Shown here one piece after another: positions 40,968-48,857 of a stretch of DNA of 64,000 nucleotides. A program made the translations under genes and the position numbers. The stretch comes from a virus. The DNA lies in IMG/VR virus record IMGVR_UViG_3300036980_001087, positions 32,943 to 96,942 of that record; one strand, written 5' to 3'. Below the pieces are notes generated by a model, which saw nothing but the letters and a program-made list of their open reading frames with translations, had not been told where the DNA came from and ran no database searches. Within the stretch, counting starts at the first letter, position 1, and each line of letters opens with the position of its first letter.

Positions 40968-41247
40968 TGTAGTCAGAGCAGAAGTTCTATCAGCGTTGTT
41001 TGTGAAAAGCTTTTTAGCAGTATGGGTAGGATTAGTTGTTATGTCTATCATTGTAATCTGTGGAATTTATATTAAGGATTATCTTGATAGAAAACAAGCA
41101 AGAGAAATAATTGTGATTGAAGAAGGAGAAACAGTTGTGCCGTGTACTGTTTGTGGTGAAGCTTGTAATAAGATAGAAGTTAAGAAGGTTAAAAGAACTA
41201 AAAAACCAGTAAGTAAAAAGAAGAATAAGGCAAAGAAAAGCAAATAA
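40960..41247 (+). CDS. Membrane protein with basic tail
   Basis: 95 residues from the ATG at 40960 after GGGGAGGAATT. One transmembrane helix near residues 16-40 (LAVWVGLVVMSIIVICGIYI), then PCTVCGEAC (zinc or disulfide) and a Lys/Arg-rich tail of some twenty residues. It could tether nucleic acid at the membrane; inferred from charge only. Confidence 0.6.
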   Translation: MYNVVRAEVLSALFVKSFLAVWVGLVVMSIIVICGIYIKDYLDRKQAREIIVIEEGETVVPCTVCGEACNKIEVKKVKRTKKPVSKKKNKAKKSK

Positions 41248-41252
41248 CTTGG

Positions 41253-41280
41253 TGGATTATTTTTAGAAATATGCTATACT
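41253..41280 (+). promoter_or_regulatory. Promoter for early collagen-like gene
   Basis: TGGATT (41253-41258), a 16-base spacer and TATACT (41275-41280) preceded by TGC. The sequence around it matches the promoter at 59920 (TTGGT, GATTATTTT, AAATATG, TATACTT), so the two form a subtype with a weak -35 and an extended -10. Confidence 0.6.
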
Positions 41281-41308
41281 TTAACTGACAAAACAAAGGA
41301 GGAAGTAA

Positions 41309-42202
41309 ATGGCAAGACGTAAAGTAAAGAAGTTGAATAAGTTTTTGGTATTTTTAAAGGAATATAGCTATCCAATAATTGTGGGTATTATATTATTGGG
41401 CTGTATTTTATTTGCTGGATCCTTGGCTCATGCCTGTACTGGCCCGAATTGCTCACCTGATAGCGCAGTCTATGATACTAATAATGGACAGGCTGGACAG
41501 ATACTTGTTAATAATGGGTGTGCCGATTCTGGTAATAAAGAATTGGGAACTTGGACTAATCCTTCTGATATCCCTGGATTAAAGGGGGACAAAGGCGATA
41601 AGGGTGATAAGGGGGCAACAGGTGCGCAAGGAATACAAGGAATTAAAGGTGAGAAGGGAGATCAGGGAGAAAAAGGCAATCAGGGTTTTGTAGGAAATAA
41701 TGGTAAAGATGGCACTAATGGAATTGATGGTAAGGATGGAAAAGACGGGGCTGTCGGAGCTAAAGGAGATCAGGGAGATATGGGATTACCTGGAACACCG
41801 GGAGCCGAAGGAGAAAAAGGAGATAAAGGGGAGCAGGGTATTCAAGGAATAAAGGGTGTTGATTTTGACCCGGCTACTCTTAATGAACAAAATAGTAAAC
41901 TTGATAATATGAACTCCCGTATTAACAAGTTAGAAAGAACCCAGTATGTATTTCAGGGAGAGGTTAGGTTATTTGATACTCGCAAATGGACAGGAAAACC
42001 TTTTGTGCGATACAATATTCAAAGGCACAAGGTGGATACCGTGGGCTTTATACTCACCTATAAAATGGGTAAGAGCTATGAAGAACGCCAGATGGAGTTA
42101 TTGAATAAGCGACTTGATCGGTTGGAAAAGGAACAACCTGCTGTAATTGAAAAGGTTTATAATGCTGATGGGACATTAAGGCAGATTTCCATTCATGAAT
42201 AA
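41309..42202 (+). CDS. Secreted collagen-like protein
   Basis: 297 residues. A basic start, a hydrophobic stretch near 19-35 (PIIVGIILLGCILFAGSLAH) and an AHA-C junction form a signal peptide. Cys residues follow. Residues about 90-185 are Gly-X-Y triplets rich in GDKG, GEKG and GIDGKDG. The end has a coiled coil (SRINKLERTQYVFQG), antiparallel strands (RLFDTRKWTGKPFVRYNIQR and VGFILTYKMG) and a second coil. This build resembles trimeric outer-membrane-anchored stalk proteins. It is transcribed with early genes from its own promoter, so it is probably displayed by the infected cell rather than being a virion part. Confidence 0.75.
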   Translation: MARRKVKKLNKFLVFLKEYSYPIIVGIILLGCILFAGSLAHACTGPNCSPDSAVYDTNNGQAGQILVNNGCADSGNKELGTWTNPSDIPGLKGDKGDKGDKGATGAQGIQGIKGEKGDQGEKGNQGFVGNNGKDGTNGIDGKDGKDGAVGAKGDQGDMGLPGTPGAEGEKGDKGEQGIQGIKGVDFDPATLNEQNSKLDNMNSRINKLERTQYVFQGEVRLFDTRKWTGKPFVRYNIQRHKVDTVGFILTYKMGKSYEERQMELLNKRLDRLEKEQPAVIEKVYNADGTLRQISIHE

Positions 42203-42239
42203 ACTGTGCACCAACACAGCAGGAAAGTAACAAGAAGGG

Positions 42240-42257
42240 CGGGGGCTACGGCCCCCG
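42240..42257 (+). terminator. GC hairpin with UACG loop after collagen-like gene
   Basis: C-GGGGGC (42240-42246), loop TACG, GCCCCC-G (42251-42257). This is a seven-pair GC stem closed by a UNCG-type tetraloop, exceptionally stable. The following bases are not a U-run, so it may terminate inefficiently or block exonucleases. Confidence 0.5.
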
Positions 42258-42276
42258 TCTCTAACCTGGAGAACAA

Positions 42277-42516
42277 ATGATAGTTGCCAATCCTGGAAAG
42301 TTAGCCACCTTATTACAAATTATACGCATCTGCACTAAAGTAATTGGTTGGTGCTTATGGTGTTTTTTAATAGGGTGGGCTCTTGTTAATATGTTATTCT
42401 TTAAAAGAAAGAATTGGGACATCATTACAAAAGGGTTTCTTCTATTTGCCGGTAGTAAGTTCCTGACTAACGCATTAAAACCAAAGAGGAGTAAATTATG
42501 CCTACATATAAAGTAA
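42277..42516 (+). CDS. Membrane protein
   Basis: 79 residues after CCTGGAGAACAA. One or two hydrophobic helices (IGWCLWCFLIGWALVNMLFF and ITKGFLLFAGSKFLTN) and a basic end. It overlaps the following small gene. A holin-like role is possible but unproven. Confidence 0.55.
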   Translation: MIVANPGKLATLLQIIRICTKVIGWCLWCFLIGWALVNMLFFKRKNWDIITKGFLLFAGSKFLTNALKPKRSKLCLHIK

Positions 42517-42659
42517 TACGAATTGAAAAAGTATCACAGAATAAAAAGGACAGAAAGATTATAACCACCGTGCTAAGACATTCAGCTCAGTTAGAAAAAG
42601 ACTTGAATAAAGTAGTTTCTAAACATCGTAAGGCAGTTGAAATAAAGGTGGAGGGCTAA
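42498..42659 (+). CDS. Small basic protein
   Basis: 53 residues starting MPTYKVIRIEKVSQNKKDRK after AGAGGAGTAAATT. A beta strand and a basic helix. The stop abuts the start of the GT2 gene. Unassigned. Confidence 0.55.
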   Translation: MPTYKVIRIEKVSQNKKDRKIITTVLRHSAQLEKDLNKVVSKHRKAVEIKVEG

Positions 42660-43877
42660 ATGAAGATCAGCATATTCACACCAACACATAACCCAAAATA
42701 TTTACAGGAGGCCTATGATTCAATTAAGAATCAGGCCTTTGATGAGTGGGTTATAGTAGCCAACAATACCAAAATACCTAACTTTAATGATTCACGTGTA
42801 AAGGTATTTGAATATAATGATGTCCATTTTGTTGGAGCATTAAAGAAAGTTGCGTGTGGATATTGCACGGGGGACATCTTGGTTGAACTAGACCACGATG
42901 ATCTTCTTACGGAAGATGCCATTGAAGAGATCCGTCTAGCATTTGAAGATCCAGATGTTGGTTTCGTACATTCAAATGCGACAAATTTTAAAGATAATTT
43001 TCAACCTACTCCTATATATAGCTCGGCTTATGGCTGGAAATACCGTCCCTTTCTATATAAAGGACATAAGCTGGATGAATACATTGCGTTTCCTTCTACT
43101 CCAGCTAGTGTATCTCGTATTTGGTATTGTCCTAATCATGTTCGGGCTTGGAGAAAAGATGCATACATAAAGGCTGGTGGACACGCAGAGGATATGCGTG
43201 TATTAGATGACCAGGATTTAATTGCCAGAACATATTTAGTTACTGAATTTAAGCATATAGATAAATGCCTATATCTGTATAGAATTACAGGAGAAAATAC
43301 TTGGATCAAACACAATGCTGAAATTCAGAATAACGTTTATAGAATTTATGATAAGTATATTTTTAAGATTGTAGAAAAGTGGGCGGATGAGAATAAATTT
43401 CTAAAGTTGGATTTAGGAGGAAGATTTAATTGTCCTCTTGGGTATAAAAGTGTGGATTTAAAGGGGGCAGATTATAATTTTGATCTAACCAAAGTATGGC
43501 CCATTAAAGATAATTCTGTGGGCGTTCTTAGGGCGCAAGATATTCTGGAGCATCTTAAAGATCCAATTCACGTGATGAAAGAGGCGCATAGAGTGTTGGT
43601 ACCAGGGGGATATTTTATGATTAATGTTCCCAGTACTGATGGAAGGGGAGCCTTTCAAGATCCAACCCACGTTAGTTACTGGAATGAGAATAGTTTTTGG
43701 TATTATACCAAGCACGATCAGGCAAGATTTATTGATACTCCTGTTAGATTTCAAACAATGAGGCTGTATAGCAGTAATCCAAATGAGCATTGTAAAGCCA
43801 ATTATATTTGTTATGTAACGGCCCACCTAATAGCATTAAAGGGACAGCCAAGACAACCAGGACTTATTGAAATCTAA
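42660..43877 (+). CDS. GT2 glycosyltransferase fused to methyltransferase
   Basis: 405 residues. The N-terminal 240 residues are a GT-A fold family 2 enzyme: ISIFTPTHNPKYLQEAYDSI at the start, VELDHDDLLTED near 76-87 with the metal-binding acidic motif, and WRKDAYIKAGGHAEDM with DDQDLI further on. The C-terminal part (about 245-385) is a class I methyltransferase-like domain with LDLGGRFNCPLGYKSVDL, LRAQDILEHLKDP and MINVPSTDGRGAFQDPTHVS, known from sugar-modifying phage and bacterial proteins. The fusion suggests one protein that adds and methylates a sugar. Confidence 0.8.
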   Translation: MKISIFTPTHNPKYLQEAYDSIKNQAFDEWVIVANNTKIPNFNDSRVKVFEYNDVHFVGALKKVACGYCTGDILVELDHDDLLTEDAIEEIRLAFEDPDVGFVHSNATNFKDNFQPTPIYSSAYGWKYRPFLYKGHKLDEYIAFPSTPASVSRIWYCPNHVRAWRKDAYIKAGGHAEDMRVLDDQDLIARTYLVTEFKHIDKCLYLYRITGENTWIKHNAEIQNNVYRIYDKYIFKIVEKWADENKFLKLDLGGRFNCPLGYKSVDLKGADYNFDLTKVWPIKDNSVGVLRAQDILEHLKDPIHVMKEAHRVLVPGGYFMINVPSTDGRGAFQDPTHVSYWNENSFWYYTKHDQARFIDTPVRFQTMRLYSSNPNEHCKANYICYVTAHLIALKGQPRQPGLIEI

Positions 43878-43886
43878 GGAGGGCAT

Positions 43887-44087
43887 ATGAAAATTAAAAC
43901 TTTAAATAAGAAACAGCCTGACCCAGCAACATCTTTAGTGCTTATATGCTCTACCTTAATTCATTTAAGTAGTCAAAAGAGCCTATCTAAGGATGATAAA
44001 TTATCTCTAGCCTATTTAGGTGCAATGGGAATGATACACACGGCAAAGTTAGCCCGAGAAAATAGGAGACTAAAAAGTGGCAAATAA
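43887..44087 (+). CDS. Small hypothetical protein
   Basis: 66 residues after AAGGAGGGCAT. Helical (LSLAYLGAMGMIHTAKLARE) with a basic end that overlaps the RecA-like start. Unassigned. Confidence 0.5.
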   Translation: MKIKTLNKKQPDPATSLVLICSTLIHLSSQKSLSKDDKLSLAYLGAMGMIHTAKLARENRRLKSGK

Positions 44088-44715
44088 AAACTTTATGTCT
44101 ACTGGACTACTTGAACTAGATAAAGCTCTTGGGGGAGGATTAATTCCAGGAAGATTTATTGAAGTTTATGGTGGGGTTGGAGTAGGCAAAAGCCTAATGT
44201 GCCTAGAGATAATTAGAGCATTGCAGGCGCAAGAGAAAGAAGTTTTATATGTGGATGCGGATCAATCATTCGATCCAATTCATGCATCAAAAGTTGGAGT
44301 AAATTTAAAAACTTTAGCCCTAGCCCGTATTCAGTCTGGAGATTTAGATGGATTATTGGATGCGTGTAATGAGTATGATGTAATTATCATTGATCCAATT
44401 ATAGGTTTGGATGGACCCGAACAAATTGTGGACTTCTTTGTAAGGAACTTAGAAACTTTAAGTAATTCTCGTGCTTGTTTTATATTGACAAATCAATTAC
44501 GAGTTAATCTTGGAAGAGGAAATTGTATAGCTCCGTTGGGGACTACCTTCCATCATTTTATTTCAGTTAGAATATTATTATCCAAGAAGGAAGTATTAAA
44601 GAATAAAACTGGACTTCTTGGATATAAATTATATTGTGATGTAATAAAGAATAAACTTGCCCCTATGTTAGGGGGATTTGAAATGACGATACCATATAAA
44701 ACGGAGGCTATATGA
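44077..44715 (+). CDS. RecA/RadA-like recombination ATPase (short)
   Basis: 212 residues with a GTG start at 44077 after AGGAG. STGLLELDKALGGGLIPGRF, the Walker A GGVGVGKS (32-39), the Walker B YDVIIIDPI and FILTNQLRVNLG near 135-146 are RecA-core motifs. It is much shorter than cellular RecA (about 350), with no C-terminal domain and a reduced N-terminal oligomerisation segment. Together with the RuvB-like neighbour it suggests phage-encoded strand exchange and branch processing. Confidence 0.75.
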   Translation: MANKNFMSTGLLELDKALGGGLIPGRFIEVYGGVGVGKSLMCLEIIRALQAQEKEVLYVDADQSFDPIHASKVGVNLKTLALARIQSGDLDGLLDACNEYDVIIIDPIIGLDGPEQIVDFFVRNLETLSNSRACFILTNQLRVNLGRGNCIAPLGTTFHHFISVRILLSKKEVLKNKTGLLGYKLYCDVIKNKLAPMLGGFEMTIPYKTEAI

Positions 44716-45533
44716 AATTTGTAGGCTTGAAACATATCCTCTATGAACTTAAATTAGTGGCTGAGAGCCGCAAGCCCTTTCCACATACCCTATTTAAAGG
44801 ACCTCGTGGGTGTGGTAAAACTGTATTAAGCAGGGAAATAGGGATAATTACTGGGCAGAGATTGATTGAATTGAATGCTCCAGCTTTAGACAAAAAGAGG
44901 ATGTATGTTACACTTTTAAATATGAAGGCAAATGACATCCTCTTTATTGATGAAATACATAGGCTTAATCCAGTAGTAGAAGAAATACTATATCAGCCCT
45001 TAGAATCTAAAACATTAACTATTCCCATAGGGGGAAGATTAGCAACTATAAAGTTTGTTCCCTTTACTTTGATAGGAGCAACTACCAGACCAGCTTTAAT
45101 AACTAAGCCATTACTATCTAGAATACATTTAACTATTGATATTCCTCCCTATACAACTAGGGACTTAGCTAGAATTATTCAGGGCAAGTACCAAGTTAGT
45201 AACAGGGACGCGCTAGATGTAGCAAGATATACCTTAGTACCAAGAGAAGCCTTAAACTTAGCCGGAAGAGTACTTGCTTTAAATATGGGGGTAGAGAAAG
45301 GATTGTCCTTCCTTAATTTTAAAAGTGGACTTTCTGCCGATGAACGTTTATATTTAAAGCAATTAGCCCAGGGGGATCAGCACTCAATTCAATCTTTAGC
45401 AAGTGGAATGCAGTTTGAGCTCGACTCTATTACATTCCTTGAGGATAGGTTATTTAAACTCGGATATATTGAAGTAACAAATAAGGGACGACAACTTACC
45501 GCATATGGTATGGCAAAAGTAAGGAGCCTATAA
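44712..45533 (+). CDS. RuvB-like Holliday junction ATPase
   Basis: 273 residues. FKGPRGCGKT (Walker A, about 28-37), DILFIDEIHRL (Walker B, 75-85), LIGATTRP (sensor 1) and SRIH (arginine finger) all match RuvB. The C-terminal quarter has a winged-helix-like end (LEDRLFKLGYIEVTNKGRQL). Slightly shorter than bacterial RuvB because the N-terminus is trimmed. No RuvA or RuvC is visible in the window. Confidence 0.85.
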   Translation: MKFVGLKHILYELKLVAESRKPFPHTLFKGPRGCGKTVLSREIGIITGQRLIELNAPALDKKRMYVTLLNMKANDILFIDEIHRLNPVVEEILYQPLESKTLTIPIGGRLATIKFVPFTLIGATTRPALITKPLLSRIHLTIDIPPYTTRDLARIIQGKYQVSNRDALDVARYTLVPREALNLAGRVLALNMGVEKGLSFLNFKSGLSADERLYLKQLAQGDQHSIQSLASGMQFELDSITFLEDRLFKLGYIEVTNKGRQLTAYGMAKVRSL

Positions 45534-46621
45534 TGATATTTTCAATGCTCTATGCTAAAGCAAGTAATGGTAAGATAAAGATGTGGTCTATCACTGCCGA
45601 AGGCAATACTATGATAATTCGTAGTGGCTACGAAGGTGGGAAGATGGCAGAGCAAAGAAAGACTATTACTGGAAAGAATATAGGTAAAGCAAATGAAACA
45701 TCAGCCGAAGAACAGTGCCACTTAGAATGTAAATCGAAGTGGAATAAAAAGATAGATGAGCAGTATACTGAAAATAGAAATAATATTAAAGAGTATGGAG
45801 AACAAAAAGTATTACTTCCAATGTTGGCCTTGAACTTTAGAGACCGAGAGCATGATATTAAATTTCCTTGCTATGTCCAACCTAAACTTAATGGGGTACG
45901 ATGTATCTATCAAGGAGATAAGTTTATATCACGTAAAGGAAAAGAATATACAACACTTAACCATCTCGCCATAGAATTAAAGGAACTTGGTATTACTATG
46001 CCGGATGGAGAGATCTATGTGCATGGGATGGCCTTTCAAGAGATAATTCGTAGGGTAAAGAAAGACCGTGGCGTAAAGACCCAGGCTTTAGAGTATTGGA
46101 TTTATGATCAAGTCAATGAACACAAGTTTAAAGCACGTAATGATGAGATCAGTAATAGATTTAAGGATTATTTTATTCAGGCCCCTAGCATCAGGAAGTG
46201 CAAGATAAAATATGTTGAGACTGTTTTAGTTAATTCTAAAGAAGAGATTAAACAATGGCATGATAAGTTTGTACAGCAGGGATTTGAAGGGGTAATCATT
46301 CGTAATGTGGATGGATTATATAAAGTGAAACACCGTTCTCAGGATCTTCAGAAATATAAAGAATTCTTTGATGCTGAGTTTGAGATTGTAGGTTATCACG
46401 AAGGAACTGGAACTGATGATGGAACAGTTATATTTGAAGTAAAGACTAAAAAAGGACAGGTATTTAGTGTCCGCCCTAGAGGAACACATGAAGTAAGATC
46501 AGAATATTTGGAAGATATTGATAGTATTATTGGAAAAGAACTTACAGTTAGGTATCAAAATCTTAGTGAGGAAGGAATTCCAATTTTTCCAGTTGGAATA
46601 TCTATTAGAGACTATGAATAA
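45533..46621 (+). CDS. ATP-dependent DNA ligase
   Basis: 362 residues. The first 90 residues look like a WGR-type accessory domain (KASNGKIKMWSITAEG, then IRSGYEGGKMAEQRKTITG). The catalytic core has motif I QPKLNGVR with Lys118, then DGEIYVHGM (motif III-like), EGVIIRNVDG (motif IV) and KHRSQDLQKYKEFFD (motif V); the OB part has RPRGTHEVR. Usual architecture for phage ligases. It follows RuvB with a one-base overlap. Confidence 0.85.
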   Translation: MIFSMLYAKASNGKIKMWSITAEGNTMIIRSGYEGGKMAEQRKTITGKNIGKANETSAEEQCHLECKSKWNKKIDEQYTENRNNIKEYGEQKVLLPMLALNFRDREHDIKFPCYVQPKLNGVRCIYQGDKFISRKGKEYTTLNHLAIELKELGITMPDGEIYVHGMAFQEIIRRVKKDRGVKTQALEYWIYDQVNEHKFKARNDEISNRFKDYFIQAPSIRKCKIKYVETVLVNSKEEIKQWHDKFVQQGFEGVIIRNVDGLYKVKHRSQDLQKYKEFFDAEFEIVGYHEGTGTDDGTVIFEVKTKKGQVFSVRPRGTHEVRSEYLEDIDSIIGKELTVRYQNLSEEGIPIFPVGISIRDYE

Positions 46622-46796
46622 AAGAATGATCTGCAAACATAGAACTGAGAAGTGTGTAAGGACAGAATGTGTACATCGTGTACCACACGAAGAGATGCTA
46701 GGTACATGTGGTAGAAAAGCATGTGGCCATGCCTTTAATCCAAAAGCACATTGTAAAGTACTAACTAAAACAGAGTTAATTATGGAAGTTTACTAA
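46614..46796 (+). CDS. Cys/His mini-protein family member 5
   Basis: 60 residues from the ATG at 46614, which overlaps the ligase stop and gives the MNKRMIC start like its relatives (MEKLIC, MEKYIC). It has ECVHRVPHEE (C-x-H-x3-H), two further Cys pairs and the tail KVLTKTELIMEVY. Ribosome-binding site weak, so coupled to the ligase. Confidence 0.6.
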   Translation: MNKRMICKHRTEKCVRTECVHRVPHEEMLGTCGRKACGHAFNPKAHCKVLTKTELIMEVY

Positions 46797-46806
46797 GGAG
46801 GTTACA

Positions 46807-47100
46807 ATGAACGATCCAATTATTGAACAAGATAAGAGTAATCCTTTCACTGAACAAGCCCCAGAACAAGTGGGTTTAGATTTAAAGTGCCCCGGTTGTG
46901 GTAATGCTTTAACTATGACAGATAAAGGTTTAGTGTGCCCTGTCTGTGAAAATGACCGTAAATTAGTAGTGCGTAGAAATTGGTTAGGTCTATATAAAGT
47001 TATTGAGTCACAGAATGTATTCTGTGAAGGCTATTTAACTATTCAACAATGTGAAGAGTTAACTAATAAGGGAGTAAAAATACATGTCCTCTATTCCTAG
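46807..47100 (+). CDS. Zinc-ribbon protein
   Basis: 97 residues after TAAGGAGGTTACA. CPGCGNALTMTDKGLVCPVC is a classical two-knuckle zinc ribbon near residues 28-47. The C-terminal part is mixed. It overlaps the next gene. Unassigned. Confidence 0.6.
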   Translation: MNDPIIEQDKSNPFTEQAPEQVGLDLKCPGCGNALTMTDKGLVCPVCENDRKLVVRRNWLGLYKVIESQNVFCEGYLTIQQCEELTNKGVKIHVLYS

Positions 47101-47299
47101 CCCCTGGAAAGCGTATCTTTGCCAAGTTTATCCATATGGAACCAAAGAGGTTGTAGTCTTACTAATGAATGAGCCAAGTAGATTATTTAACTATACTACA
47201 GGTAAATTTATACATATTGATGAAATTGGACCACGTGTTGTTAAAGAAGTAGGGATGCCTAAAGATGTAATGGATAAATTATTAGTATCCTATTACTAA
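47084..47299 (+). CDS. Small hypothetical protein with shared C-terminal tail
   Basis: 71 residues. The first part is beta-like (AYLCQVYPYGTKEVVVLLM) and the end is VGMPKDVMDKLLVSYY, a variant of the shared tail. Overlaps the previous gene by 17 bases. Confidence 0.55.
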   Translation: MSSIPSPWKAYLCQVYPYGTKEVVVLLMNEPSRLFNYTTGKFIHIDEIGPRVVKEVGMPKDVMDKLLVSYY

Positions 47300-47309
47300 G
47301 GAGGAGTAA

Positions 47310-48212
47310 ATGAATCTAAATGGTACAATTCAAATAGTAAAGGGCTTGATTGACCTACCGCATAATAAGTTTAATCTTAGTAATTATAGATTTATATTGG
47401 AGGATAAGGTGCCTTATATAAATTTTGAAAGTATGCCTTCCGATTCTCCTATACAGTTAATGTCCGGACGAAATTATAATTCTGGATTAATTAGAATACT
47501 TCCCCGTAAAGTTTCCGATCAAGGTAATATCTATATCATAGGCAAAGGAATTCTTTTTGATTCTGGAGGCCTAGACCTAAAAAGAAGTATGGTGGACATG
47601 TCAAATGATAAAGCGGGCATGCTTATTGCAGTAGCAATAGCTGATTATTTTCACGATGCCCCTAAGGGAGTATTTGCTTGTTGCCCCGTTACTACCAACT
47701 TTGTACAAAACAGTTTGATAATTCCCGGAGATATATTAACTATTGGTAAAAAGGAAGTAAAGATTACTAATACAGATGCAGAGGGTAGATTAATTCTTGC
47801 CGAGGCACTAACTGCTTGTAAATTACAGAAAAAAGATATCGTAATTACCATTGCTACTCTTACTGGAGCTGTGGAAGGAGCAATAGATAAGCGGGCCACT
47901 GGGGTATTTGGTACTAATGATGTATTAGTTAATCAGTATCTTACTGCAGCTACTCAAGTTAAAGAATTAGCTTGGAGACTACCCCTTTGGGCGGATCTTG
48001 AAAAAGCATATTATAAGGGAAATAAAATTAAGAATTATGTTAAAGAAATTAAGGCTGGTGCTACAGAGGCTGCTTTATTTGTAAAACAATTTGTTCCGTA
48101 TCCTGAAAATTGGATCCACTTAGATATCGCAGCTTCTGCATTTGATAAAAATAATAAAGCAAATGGAGTACCAATTAAATCCTTAGTAAGATTTATTGAA
48201 AATTTAAAATAA
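47310..48212 (+). CDS. M17-type leucyl aminopeptidase, catalytic domain
   Basis: 300 residues after TAAGGAGGAGTAA. GKGILFDSGGLDLKRSMVDM and NTDAEGRLILAEAL are the M17 signatures. The metal and catalytic residues Lys79, Asp84, Lys91, Asp100, Asp156, Glu158 and Arg160 are all present. Cellular enzymes have about 480-500 residues with an N-terminal domain; here only the catalytic lobe remains. Cytoplasmic hexamers remove N-terminal residues from peptides. Unusual in a phage. Confidence 0.85.
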   Translation: MNLNGTIQIVKGLIDLPHNKFNLSNYRFILEDKVPYINFESMPSDSPIQLMSGRNYNSGLIRILPRKVSDQGNIYIIGKGILFDSGGLDLKRSMVDMSNDKAGMLIAVAIADYFHDAPKGVFACCPVTTNFVQNSLIIPGDILTIGKKEVKITNTDAEGRLILAEALTACKLQKKDIVITIATLTGAVEGAIDKRATGVFGTNDVLVNQYLTAATQVKELAWRLPLWADLEKAYYKGNKIKNYVKEIKAGATEAALFVKQFVPYPENWIHLDIAASAFDKNNKANGVPIKSLVRFIENLK

Positions 48213-48213
48213 A

Positions 48214-48441
48214 ATGTCTAAGCATAAGAAAATTTGTCCTAAAGTATTAAACGGAGATTGCCCATTTGGGGATGAACGGGGAGCATGTTACCACGCTAAA
48301 CTACATATGGATGCCCAGGAACAATGCGAGGATAATGGTATTTCTGGAGATCCCAATGATTCACGACAGTGTGGTAGTTGTATATCTTACGCTAAATTAT
48401 CTAAAAATGATAAGTTAAAAGTAATGTTAATGGAGTTATGA
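48214..48441 (+). CDS. Cys/His mini-protein family member 6
   Basis: 75 residues. KKICPKVLNGDCPFGDERG then ACYHAKLHMD (C-x-H-x3-H), further Cys (CEDNG, QCGSC) and the tail AKLSKNDKLKVMLMEL. Ribosome-binding site weak. Its stop overlaps member 7. Confidence 0.65.
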   Translation: MSKHKKICPKVLNGDCPFGDERGACYHAKLHMDAQEQCEDNGISGDPNDSRQCGSCISYAKLSKNDKLKVMLMEL

Positions 48442-48641
48442 TGGAAAAATATATTTGCCCTAAATATAAAACATGTACTGCAGTGTGTGACCACCAAGTA
48501 GTGCATGAGTATGGAGAAACGTGTACATATAGTTGTAGGCCCGAGAAGGAGGTTGATGGGACTACTATTCAAGAGGAGGAGTATCAAAAAGTACAATGTA
48601 GAAAAGCAACAGAAGAGGAAATTATTGAATCCAGTTATTAA
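48438..48641 (+). CDS. Cys/His mini-protein family member 7
   Basis: 67 residues from ATGATG. KYICPKYKTCTAVCDHQVVH carries the C-x-H-x3-H signature; then Cys residues and the tail RKATEEEIIESSY. It sits next to a GGTATATAATATA element that follows its stop. Confidence 0.65.
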   Translation: MMEKYICPKYKTCTAVCDHQVVHEYGETCTYSCRPEKEVDGTTIQEEEYQKVQCRKATEEEIIESSY

Positions 48642-48642
48642 G

Positions 48643-48660
48643 TTGGTATATAATATATAG
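48643..48660 (+). promoter_or_regulatory. TATAAT-type promoter candidate
   Basis: TTGGTATATAATATATAG starts two bases after the stop of the preceding gene. A TTGAAT box 18 bases upstream of TATAAT fits a sigma-70 promoter. The GGTATATAATATA core is repeated at 55924 and 58979. Confidence 0.45.
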
Positions 48661-48685
48661 TAAGGAACACTAAATAGGAGGAAAG

Positions 48686-48844
48686 ATGATTAATTTAACA
48701 AAAGAACAGATCAAACTTGGTTGTAAAGCAGTAAGTATTATAGTCGCCGTGGTTGGTTTAGGGATTATATTTAAAACTAGCCCTATAGCTGTAATCTTAG
48801 TAGTAGTTGGAGCAGCGGGATTTTACTTTACAGACAAAGCTTAA
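48686..48844 (+). CDS. Two-helix membrane protein (52 residues)
   Basis: MINLTKEQIKLGCKAVSIIV begins a hydrophobic helix, a KTSP turn is followed by a second helix (IAVILVVVGAAGFYF), and the end is charged. Supported by AGGAGGAAAG. A hairpin of this type is compatible with a holin or antiholin; unproven. Confidence 0.55.
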   Translation: MINLTKEQIKLGCKAVSIIVAVVGLGIIFKTSPIAVILVVVGAAGFYFTDKA

Positions 48845-48857
48845 CTCGGAGGAGCCA

